DNA of 5,932 bases from Corallincola sp. GTDB taxonomy: Bacteria; Pseudomonadota; Gammaproteobacteria; Enterobacterales; Neiellaceae. The position numbers and the translations under genes are program-made. A model generated the notes under the pieces. The model did no database searches. It was not told the DNA's origin and was given only the letters and a program-made list of their open reading frames with translations. Shown one piece after another: positions 1 to 5,399 of the stretch. How positions within the stretch are numbered: the first letter of the stretch is position 1; the number at the start of each line of letters is the position of its first letter. The stretch covers positions 1 to 5,932 of the forward strand of contig JAGOCY010000104.1 of assembly GCA_017998495.1 (NCBI GenBank). Direction: 5' to 3'.

Positions 1-2
1 AT

Positions 3-860
3 GCCACCACCAATCCATCGCTGCTGCTGGCCGTGGCCAAAAGTGCCGATGCCGCCCCCTTGCTGGCTGCCGCCCGCGAGGCGGGGCGAGCCGTGGCTGG
101 CAGCAGCGCGCAGCAGTTGGCGGCGGCCAGTGATCAGCTGGCGGTGGCGGTGGGCAGCGAGATCAGCCGGCTGGTGCCTGGCTATGTCTCCACCGAGGTT
201 GATGCCCGCTTGAGTTTTGATCGCGATGCCACTGTGGCCCGCGCTCAGGGGTTGATCGACCGCTATCTGGCCGTCGGCGTCGATCCCACCCGGGTGCTGA
301 TCAAGATCGCCGCCACCTGGGAGGGGATCGCCGCAGCGCGGATCCTTGAGCAGCGCGGCATCCACTGCAACCTGACCCTGCTTTTTCACTTCGCCCAGGC
401 CCAGGCCTGCGCCGATGCCGGGGTGACCCTGATCTCTCCTTTTGTCGGCCGCATCACCGATTACTACAAGGCTCAGCAGGGGGTCACCTGCTTCCCGCCC
501 GAGCAGGACCCCGGGGTGCTGTCGGTGCGCCGCATCCACAACCATTTCAAGCGCCATGGTTATCGCACCATCGTCATGGGCGCCAGCTTCCGCACCCCCG
601 AGCAGGTGCTGGCGCTGGCGGGCTGTGATCGCCTGACCATCAGCCCGGCGCTGCTGGCGGAACTGGCCAGCAGCAGCCTGCCGATCAGCGCGGCCCTGCA
701 GCCGGCAACGGCCGTAGTGCCGCCGCTGGACGCCATTGAGGAAGCGGCGTTCCGCTGGCAGCTCAATGACTGCCCCATGACCTGTGACAAGCTAAGTGAC
801 GGCATCCGCCGCTTTGCCCGCGACCAGGAGGCGCTGGAGCTGCTGCTCAGCGGCGGTTAG
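3..860 (+). CDS. tal: Transaldolase, 5'-truncated by the window edge
   Basis: Transaldolase is a cytosolic enzyme of the non-oxidative pentose phosphate pathway. It moves a dihydroxyacetone unit from sedoheptulose-7-phosphate to glyceraldehyde-3-phosphate, giving erythrose-4-phosphate and fructose-6-phosphate. The reading frame is open from position 3 and begins ATTNPSLLL, which matches residues 32 onward of E. coli TalB, so about 31 codons lie upstream. With that offset the catalytic residues fall exactly in register: Asn35, Glu96 (in STEVDARLS), the Schiff-base Lys132 (codon 303-305, in RVLIKIAATW), Thr156, Ser176 and Arg181 (SPFVGR). There are therefore no indels over this stretch, and the inferred full length of 316 aa is normal. 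The aspartate equivalent to Asp17 lies outside the window. The stop is TAG at 858-860. The GTG at 33 is internal and not a start. The gene is probably unrelated to the nas genes downstream, which have their own promoter. The family call is very secure; talA versus talB cannot be decided. Confidence 0.97.
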   Translation, partial: ATTNPSLLLAVAKSADAAPLLAAAREAGRAVAGSSAQQLAAASDQLAVAVGSEISRLVPGYVSTEVDARLSFDRDATVARAQGLIDRYLAVGVDPTRVLIKIAATWEGIAAARILEQRGIHCNLTLLFHFAQAQACADAGVTLISPFVGRITDYYKAQQGVTCFPPEQDPGVLSVRRIHNHFKRHGYRTIVMGASFRTPEQVLALAGCDRLTISPALLAELASSSLPISAALQPATAVVPPLDAIEEAAFRWQLNDCPMTCDKLSDGIRRFARDQEALELLLSGG

Positions 861-906
861 ACGCCGATGCGGATAGCCCGATCCGGCTCCGGCGCCACAG
901 CCGCAT

Positions 907-923
907 TGCACCTTGATGGTGCG
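907..923 (+). promoter_or_regulatory. NtrC (NRI) binding site, strong match
   Basis: The sequence TGCACC-TTGAT-GGTGCG is an almost perfect copy of the NtrC operator consensus TGCACY-N5-GGTGCA, with only the last base differing. Its centre (915) lies about 130 bp upstream of the start site predicted from the sigma-54 promoter at 1020-1035, a normal enhancer distance for NtrC. A weaker half-conserved site (930-946, right half GGTGCC at 941-946) sits 23 bp, about two helical turns, downstream. NtrC sites often come in such pairs. As RNA this would also be a 5-bp hairpin, but it lies upstream of the inferred start site, so a DNA operator is the better reading. Confidence 0.8.
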
Positions 924-929
924 ACGCTT

Positions 930-946
930 CGCTTTGTTTTGGTGCC
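930..946 (+). promoter_or_regulatory. Possible second, weak NtrC half-site
   Basis: The right arm GGTGCC (941-946) fits the NtrC half-site well. The left arm CGCTTT (930-935) fits poorly. It is listed only because its 23-bp offset from the strong site at 907-923 would let two NtrC dimers bind the same face of the helix. Confidence 0.3.
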
Positions 947-1019
947 TAAGCCTCCGCAACGGGGCGCCATTGAGGGGCAAGCGCCTGTGGTTCTCGGCTG
1001 CACCGCCCTCTTGGCGGGC

Positions 1020-1035
1020 TGGCACGACCTTTGTA
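1020..1035 (+). promoter_or_regulatory. Sigma-54 (RpoN) promoter of the nas genes
   Basis: TGGCACG-ACCT-TTGTA matches the sigma-54 consensus TGGCACG-N4-TTGCW at every base except the C of the -12 GC, which is T (1034). It is preceded by C, matching the Y of YTGGCACG. The invariant GG (1021-1022) and the -12 pair (1033-1034) are separated by exactly 10 bases, as required. Transcription should start near 1046, giving a leader of about 160 nt before the transporter start codon. With the NtrC site upstream, this indicates control by nitrogen limitation, as known for the Klebsiella nas operon. Confidence 0.78.
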
Positions 1036-1056
1036 AGAGGCTTGTGGCGTAACCAA

Positions 1057-1074
1057 CGTTCTTATTGTCAGACG
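1057..1074 (+). promoter_or_regulatory. Candidate P1 hairpin of an ANTAR-type leader
   Basis: C1057, G1058 and U1059 can pair with G1074, C1073 and A1072. After a two-base bulge (1060-1061), U1062 and U1063 pair with G1071 and A1070. This closes a six-base loop AUUGUC that has A at loop position 1 and G at position 4, the signature of ANTAR protein target loops. It lies 14 nt upstream of the cleaner P2 hairpin. The stem is weak (one G-U pair and a bulge), and I found it by looking for this loop, so it is tentative. Confidence 0.3.
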
Positions 1075-1088
1075 GGGCCCCGGCCCCC

Positions 1089-1102
1089 GAGCAGCGGCGC
1101 TC
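1089..1102 (+). promoter_or_regulatory. Antiterminator (P2-like) hexaloop hairpin in the nas leader
   Basis: GAGC (1089-1092) pairs perfectly with GCTC (1099-1102) around a six-base loop AGCGGC. The loop carries A at position 1 and G at position 4. Such hexaloops are the known recognition element of ANTAR-domain antiterminators such as NasR and NasT. The 3' arm and part of the loop use bases 1095-1102, which also form the 5' arm of the terminator at 1095-1142. The two structures therefore cannot coexist. Binding of a nitrate-activated ANTAR protein here would hold the terminator open. The regulator gene itself is not in this window. Confidence 0.6.
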
Positions 1103-1142
1103 AACCAACCCATGTGGGTCAGTGTTGAACGCCGTTTTTTTT
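1095..1142 (+). terminator. Leader attenuator (intrinsic terminator) upstream of the transporter gene
   Basis: CGGCGCTCAAC (1095-1105) pairs with GTTGAACGCCG (1124-1134) over 11 positions with one C-A mismatch (1100/1129). An inner ACCC/GGGT stem (1108-1111/1116-1119) extends the structure. Eight T residues follow at 1135-1142. This is a textbook intrinsic terminator. It lies between the sigma-54 promoter and the transporter start (66 nt before ATG), so it should act as an attenuator and not merely end the transaldolase transcript. An alternative reading, a simple terminator of the transaldolase gene, is less likely because it lies about 235 nt past that stop and downstream of the nas promoter. 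Confidence 0.85.
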
Positions 1143-1208
1143 GGTCTGTTGCCCTGCAGACCTGGTTGAAACCACCACGCCCGGCGTGGCCCTGAGCGAG
1201 AACTGCCC

Positions 1209-2675
1209 ATGTCTGATAGCCGCTTCACCCTCTGGTCGTTCCGCGACCGCTTCAAGGTGCTCCATCTCTCCTGGATCGCCTTTTTCATCACCTTTGTGGT
1301 CTGGTTTAACCATGCCCCTTTGATGCAGGCCATTGCCGCCAGCCTCGGCCTGACCCCGGAGCAGATGAAAACCCTGCTGATCCTTAACGTTGCCCTGACC
1401 ATTCCGGCGCGGGTGGTGGTGGGGGCGCTGACCGACAAGTTCGGGCCGCGTATCCTCTACAGCTTGCTGCTGGCCTTGTGCGCCATCCCCTGCTTTGCCT
1501 TCGCCCTGGCTGACAGCTTTGTCCAGGCGGCGATTGCCCGCTTTGCCCTGGGGTTGATTGGCGCCGGCTTTGTCATCGGCATCCGCCTCGTTTCCGAGTG
1601 GTTCCCGGCCAACGAGCTGGGCACTGCCGAGGGCATTTACGGCGGCTGGGGTAACTTCGGCTCGGCCGCAGCGGCCATGGCCCTGCCCGCCATTGCCCTG
1701 TGGTTTGGCGGCGACGATGGTTGGCGCTGGGCGATTGGCCTGAGTGGCCTCATTTGCTTGATCTACAGCGTTATTTTTTACCTGAGCGTGCGCAACACCC
1801 CCAAGGGTTCCACCTATTTCCGCCCCAAGCAGGTGGGGGCGATGGAGGTGACCAGCAAGGGCGATCTGGCATTGCTGTTGGTAATGAAAACCCCGATGTA
1901 TCTGGCCCTTGGGTTGCTGGCGTGGAAGCTGTCACCCGCCGGGGTGAGCATGCTCAGCCAGACGGTGGTGACCGCCATCTACCTCGGCCTGGGCGCCCTC
2001 TATCTGTATGACGCCTACAGCGTGCTGCGCGTTAACCGTGGCCTGTTCAGTGCCCCGGTGCCGGAGATCCACCGTTACTCCTTCAAGCAGGTCGCGGTGC
2101 TCAATGTGCTCTATTTCGCCACCTTTGGTTCGGAGCTGGCGGTGGTGTCGATGCTGCCGCTGTTCTTTGCCGACACCTTCAGTCTGGATCCGGTCAAGGC
2201 TGGTCTGGTGGCCTCGGCTTACGCCTTTATGAACCTGATGTCGCGCCCCGGCGGCGGCTGGCTGTCGGACAAATTCGGGCGCAAGAAAACCCTGCTGATC
2301 CTCACTGCCGGGCTGGCGGCCGGCTATGCGCTGATGGGGCTGGTTAACAGCAGCTGGCCGCTGTGGCTGGCGGTGGCCGCGGCCATGGCCTGCTCTTTCT
2401 TTGTCCAGGCGGGGGAGGGGGCGGTGTTCGCGGTGGTGCCGCTGATCAAGCGCCGTCTGACCGGCCAGATCGCCGGTATGACCGGCGCCTACGGCAACGT
2501 CGGCGCAGTGGTTTATCTGACCATCTTCTCGCTGGTCGACGCTGCGACTTTCTTTATGGTGATCGCTGCCACCGCCGTGCTTGGTTTTATGACGCTGCTG
2601 CTGATGCAGGAGCCCCGTGGCCAGATGGCCGAGATCCGCGACGACGGCACAGTCGAGCTGATCAAGGTTGGCTAA
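1209..2675 (+). CDS. nasA: NarK/NasA-family nitrate/nitrite transporter (MFS, NNP family)
   Basis: This is an inner-membrane transporter of the nitrate/nitrite porter family, likely importing nitrate for assimilation. Family marks in the 488-aa product are the nitrate signature GWGNFGSAAAA (about 146-156) in TM5, and a second glycine-rich stretch AGEGAVFAVVPL (401-412) followed by TGAYGNVGAVV (425-435) in TM11. Arg68 (IPARVVVGAL, TM2) and Arg346 (LMSRPGGGWLSDKFGRKK, TM8) match the two substrate-binding arginines of E. coli NarK. MFS loop motifs appear as LTDKFGPR and LSDKFGRKK. Residues 200-290, between TM6 and TM7, carry two extra hydrophobic segments (about 219-240 and 250-268), so 14 membrane spans are likely instead of 12. 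The ATG at 1209 follows a modest Shine-Dalgarno (GAGCGAG, 1194-1200). The phosphatase-kinase gene follows 31 nt later. The assimilatory role is inferred from the NtrC/sigma-54/attenuator control region; the family call is firm. Confidence 0.92.
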   Translation: MSDSRFTLWSFRDRFKVLHLSWIAFFITFVVWFNHAPLMQAIAASLGLTPEQMKTLLILNVALTIPARVVVGALTDKFGPRILYSLLLALCAIPCFAFALADSFVQAAIARFALGLIGAGFVIGIRLVSEWFPANELGTAEGIYGGWGNFGSAAAAMALPAIALWFGGDDGWRWAIGLSGLICLIYSVIFYLSVRNTPKGSTYFRPKQVGAMEVTSKGDLALLLVMKTPMYLALGLLAWKLSPAGVSMLSQTVVTAIYLGLGALYLYDAYSVLRVNRGLFSAPVPEIHRYSFKQVAVLNVLYFATFGSELAVVSMLPLFFADTFSLDPVKAGLVASAYAFMNLMSRPGGGWLSDKFGRKKTLLILTAGLAAGYALMGLVNSSWPLWLAVAAAMACSFFVQAGEGAVFAVVPLIKRRLTGQIAGMTGAYGNVGAVVYLTIFSLVDAATFFMVIAATAVLGFMTLLLMQEPRGQMAEIRDDGTVELIKVG

Positions 2676-2693
2676 GCTGGTGCCAGTGGTCAC

Positions 2694-2701
2694 AGGCGGA
2701 G
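2694..2701 (+). promoter_or_regulatory. Shine-Dalgarno that sets the phosphatase-kinase start
   Basis: AGGCGGAG lies 5 nt before the ATG at 2707. This decides the start of the following gene. The frame stays open upstream to a TTG at 2668 that would overlap the end of the transporter gene, but that codon has no ribosome-binding site of its own. Confidence 0.65.
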
Positions 2702-2706
2702 CGCAG

Positions 2707-4449
2707 ATGAGCAACAGCACTGCACGCACCACCAGCCTGCAGATCGATGGCGGCGCCCTGAGCAGTGCCGGGCGTAAGGCCGAGAATCAGGACGCGGTGG
2801 CGATCCACCGCCCTGATGGCGACCTCCTGCGCAGTAAAGGGGTGGTGGCGCTGGTGGCCGATGGTGTCAGCCATTGCGCTCGCGCCGCCGAGGCCAGCCG
2901 CGCCTGCGCTACTGCGGTGATCGGCGACTACTACAGCACCGCCCCCAGCTGGACGGTGGAAAAATCGATGTCGCGGGTGCTCAATGCCCTCAACAGCTGG
3001 CTGTTTGGCAGCGGTGGCCAGGCCCGCAGCCAGCGCGACAGCATGGCTACCACCCTGTCACTGCTGGTGCTCAAATCGACCACGGCCCATCTGTTTCATG
3101 TCGGCGACAGTCGCATCTATCGCCTGCGCGGCGGCATGCTGGAGCTGCTGACCCGTGACCACCTGCTGCGCGATGGCAGCGGCCGGGCGTTGCTGACCCG
3201 GGCCATGGGCATCGACAGTCATCTGGAGGTGGATCACCGCCAGGAGGCATTGGAACAGGGTGACCGTTTCCTGCTGGTGACCGACGGCATCAGCGCAGTG
3301 CTTGACCAGCAGCGGCTGCAGGCGCTGGCCGCCAGTGGCCAGCCAGCCCAGCCACTGGCCGAAACCCTGGTGGCCGAGGCGCTGGCCGCTGGCAGTGACG
3401 ATAATCTGTCGGCGCTGGTGGTGGATGTCACTCAGCTGCCAGCGGCCGATGCCGACGAAGCCCGGCGTCAGCTGCTGGCGCGGGTGGTGCCGCCGGTGCT
3501 GGCGGTCGGCAACCGGCTGGATGGCTACCGGGTGGTGCGGCTGCTGTTCAGCGGCACCCGCAGCCATCTCTACCTGGTCGAGGCGGAACGCGATGGCCGC
3601 CGCTATGCGCTCAAGGCCCCCAGCGCCAGCTTCAGCGAGGATCTGGCCTATCTTGAAGGTTTCATCCATGAGGGTTGGGTCGGCCAGCTGCTCGACCACC
3701 CCAACCTGATGAAGATCCATCCGCGCCCGGATAGCGCCTTCCTCTACCATCTGTGCGATTACATCGAGGGCTGCGATCTGCGCCAGTGGGCCCTCGACCA
3801 CCCCGCGCCGAGTCTGGATAGCATCCGCCCCATCGCCCGCCAACTGGTGGCGGCGCTACGTGCCCTGCAGCGGGCGCAGATGATCCATCGCGATCTCAAG
3901 CCGGAGAACGTGCTGATCGATCACCATGGTCAGCTGCGCCTGATCGACTTCGGCACCGTGCACAGCGGCGCCCAGCGCGAGCAGGCGTCACTGGCTGGCG
4001 ACGATGGGGTGCCGGTGGGCTCGCTGCATTACATTGCCCCTGAATACCTGTTGGGCCAGCCAGCGACCAGCCAGAGCGATCTGTTCTCGCTCAGTGTCAT
4101 TCTCTATGAACTGCTGGCCGGCAAGCGGCCGTTCACCGACACCGATTTCCGCTACAGCCGCCCGCGCAGCTTCAGCGACTTTCACTACCAGCCGCTGCGC
4201 CACCACCGCCCCGACTTGCCGTTGTGGCTGGATCTGGCCCTGCAGCAGGGATGCGAGCCTAACCCGCGCCAGCGCACCGCCGCCTTTAGCGAACTGCTAG
4301 CCAACCTTGATCGCCCCAACCCCGAGCTACTTGCCGGTCATCAGCACCGGCCGCTGCTGCAGCGCAACCCGCTGCGGCTGTGGCAGCTGGTGGCACTGCT
4401 GCTGTTGCTGTTCAACCTGATCCAGCTGGCACTCCATTACCACCGTTGA
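2707..4449 (+). CDS. Bifunctional PP2C-type phosphatase / serine-threonine kinase, membrane-anchored
   Basis: The 580-aa fusion has three parts. Residues about 10-240 are a PP2C-like phosphatase: RKAENQD (23-29), ADGVS with metal ligand Asp52, GDSR (133-136), TDG (Asp193) and DDN (231-233). Residues about 270-540 are a Hanks-type kinase: Lys303 (YALK), Glu322 in helix C, HRDLKPEN (394-401, catalytic Asp396), DFG (414-416), APE (444-446), Asp458 and Arg523. The nucleotide loop is degenerate, with a single glycine (FSGTRSHLYLV). Residues about 558-576 are a hydrophobic helix near the C-terminus, so both domains should face the cytoplasm. Similar fusions sit beside nasA and nirB in pseudomonads (for example PA1782 in P. 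aeruginosa), where the product has been thought to serve nitrate assimilation. Its substrate is unknown; the neighbouring transporter or an Nas component is an inference. It is the second gene of the nas pair and should share its control. Confidence 0.9.
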   Translation: MSNSTARTTSLQIDGGALSSAGRKAENQDAVAIHRPDGDLLRSKGVVALVADGVSHCARAAEASRACATAVIGDYYSTAPSWTVEKSMSRVLNALNSWLFGSGGQARSQRDSMATTLSLLVLKSTTAHLFHVGDSRIYRLRGGMLELLTRDHLLRDGSGRALLTRAMGIDSHLEVDHRQEALEQGDRFLLVTDGISAVLDQQRLQALAASGQPAQPLAETLVAEALAAGSDDNLSALVVDVTQLPAADADEARRQLLARVVPPVLAVGNRLDGYRVVRLLFSGTRSHLYLVEAERDGRRYALKAPSASFSEDLAYLEGFIHEGWVGQLLDHPNLMKIHPRPDSAFLYHLCDYIEGCDLRQWALDHPAPSLDSIRPIARQLVAALRALQRAQMIHRDLKPENVLIDHHGQLRLIDFGTVHSGAQREQASLAGDDGVPVGSLHYIAPEYLLGQPATSQSDLFSLSVILYELLAGKRPFTDTDFRYSRPRSFSDFHYQPLRHHRPDLPLWLDLALQQGCEPNPRQRTAAFSELLANLDRPNPELLAGHQHRPLLQRNPLRLWQLVALLLLLFNLIQLALHYHR

Positions 4450-4461
4450 TGGTGCGTTAGG

Positions 4462-4635
4462 GCCACTGCGTGGCGGGCTGTTTAGGGCAACTGCGTTGGC
4501 GATGCGGCTGTGCCGCAGCCGATGCCACTGCGTGGCGGCAGATTGCGGCTACGCCGCCCGGATGCGGGCTTCCGCGCCCGCGCGACGGGCAGGAAGGCCG
4601 TTTCCGCACGGCCTCCCTGCACCCACCGGCGGCCC
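4462..4635. repeat. Multi-hairpin repeat element, copy 1
   Basis: A run of short GC-rich palindromes starts 13 nt past the kinase stop. The first five have loops of three bases: GCCAC-TGC-GTGGC (4462-4474), CAAC-TGC-GTTG (4488-4498), GCGGC-TGT-GCCGC (4504-4516), GCCAC-TGC-GTGGC (4524-4536) and GCGGC-TAC-GCCGC (4545-4557). The last three of these are spaced about 20 nt apart, each preceded by GAT. Next come GCGGGC-TTCCGC-GCCCGC (4564-4581) and a 13-bp stem with one mismatch around TTCCGC (4589-4620). The block 4583-4635 is identical to 5495-5547, and 4520-4543 is identical to 5434-5457, in the same orientation. I do not recognise the family. It could be a REP-like or MITE-like element, or a structured RNA. 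It may also serve as the transcript end of the nas genes, although no T-run follows. Confidence 0.85.
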
Positions 4636-4895
4636 GGTAGAGCAGCGCTATTGATATCTGTGGCCTGTTCCGGTGCTGCTGGTGGGCCGCTCGACGGCAC
4701 TTCCCTGTGCCGGGCTCGCTCTTGGCAACTTCCTGTTGCCTCGACCCACCACCAGCCCCGAAGCCTTGGCCTGCTGCTGCGTGATTTCGGCCCTGCTCAA
4801 TCGGGTTGGGGATGTCGCGCGCCCGCTTGGCTGTACGTTGGCTGCCGCGGTGCCGGTGCTGATCGAGGGGTAGGGCAAAGTCGGGCGCTAATGTC
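4636..4895. other. Intergenic stretch with no recognised gene; two further hairpins
   Basis: No frame on either strand gives a protein I recognise. The longest forward frame (4673-4873) is hydrophobic in parts but has no convincing start or family mark. The stretch does hold two more palindromes with similar loops: CGGCAC-TTCCCT-GTGCCG (4695-4712) and GGCAAC-TTCCT-GTTGCC (4724-4740). I see no terminator for the reverse-strand gene ending at 4896. Confidence 0.5.
4695..4740. repeat. Pair of palindromes with shared TTCC(C)T loops
   Basis: Two perfect 6-bp stems lie 11 nt apart: 4695-4700 with 4707-4712, and 4724-4729 with 4735-4740. Their loops are TTCCCT and TTCCT. The arms differ in sequence but each is fully self-complementary, echoing the TTCCGC loops of the neighbouring element at 4462-4635. 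Confidence 0.7.
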
Positions 4896-5321
4896 TCAAC
4901 GTCCAGATCTCTGAAGGATGCTGCTTCGGCAATCGAGCAATGTCAGTGGCAGGCCGAGGAAGGCGAGTGCCTGCTGTGGTTCGGCAAAGGCGCGGATCTG
5001 CTCGAAGCTGCCGGTCTCTTTGGCCAGCACGTTGAGCTGGGCCTGGGTGAAATGGCTGCCCAATGTCGCCACTCTGGTTAGCTGGGGTTGCAGGCTGACC
5101 ATCAGCTGCCCCCACACCAGCTCCGCCTCTTGCGTCCAGGCGCCATGAGTGCCGCGATTATCGACCAGCATCAGGCTAATCGCCGGGTCTTGAGCCAGAC
5201 GTAGCACCTCGTCGGCAATCAGCTGCGCTTGCCCCGCGTTGAGCATCAGTTTGTGGTTACGCCAGTAGATCAGCGAGCCTATCGCTCTGACTTCGGCGCC
5301 TTGGGGCAACATAGTGCTCAT
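4896..5321 (-). CDS. Small STAS/SpoIIAA-like protein (hypothetical)
   Basis: This reverse-strand gene encodes 141 aa starting MSTMLPQGAEVRAIGSLIYW. The frame stays open further upstream to 5612, but that part is a translation of the hairpin repeat and is not protein-like. ATG at 5321 is chosen because AAGG lies just upstream of it; ATG at 5312 is a possible alternative. The sequence alternates predicted strands and helices: a hydrophobic strand ending in the VDNRG motif (ISLMLVDNRGTHGAW), then a tryptophan-containing helix (EAELVWGQLMVSL), a strand (RVATLGSHF), and an AFAEPQQALAFLG end. This resembles single-domain STAS or SpoIIAA-like proteins, which often act in anti-anti-sigma or partner-switching circuits or have no known role. 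No signal peptide or membrane segment is visible. It is the only gene between the two direct repeat copies and runs against its neighbours. The fold assignment is from pattern alone and is moderate. Confidence 0.7.
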   Translation of the reverse strand: MSTMLPQGAEVRAIGSLIYWRNHKLMLNAGQAQLIADEVLRLAQDPAISLMLVDNRGTHGAWTQEAELVWGQLMVSLQPQLTRVATLGSHFTQAQLNVLAKETGSFEQIRAFAEPQQALAFLGLPLTLLDCRSSILQRSGR

Positions 5322-5399
5322 CTGCCTTGGCAGCGGTGGTGATCCAAGTGTGGCTGCTGCTGGTCGCAGATCAACGTCAAGGTGACCTGACCTGTTTTT

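Noticed and set aside
921..940. Possible transaldolase terminator, GCGA-CGCT-TCGC followed by TTTGTTTT
   Set aside because: The stem is only 4 bp and the T-run is broken; the bases also overlap the NtrC site region, so I do not call it.
1932..2732. Long open frame on the reverse strand opposite the transporter gene
   Set aside because: It is a codon-bias shadow in GC-rich DNA. The protein is rich in His, Gln and Arg with no recognisable domain, and the forward frame is a clear transporter.
3058..3843. 261-codon open frame on the reverse strand opposite the phosphatase-kinase gene
   Set aside because: It is also a shadow frame: low-complexity composition, no domain, and the forward strand encodes well-conserved motifs throughout.
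4456..4487. GTTAGGG and TTTAGGGC resembling integron attC core sites, also GTTAGGA at 5825
   Set aside because: No matching RYYYAAC partner at a suitable distance and no paired inner boxes; the resemblance is limited to six or seven bases.
4462..4635. CRISPR array
   Set aside because: The units are palindromes spaced about 20 nt apart with no unique spacers of typical size, and no cas genes are present.
5380..5399. Forward terminator AGGT-GACCTG-ACCT plus five T
   Set aside because: The stem is only 4 bp and no forward-strand gene lies upstream to be terminated.
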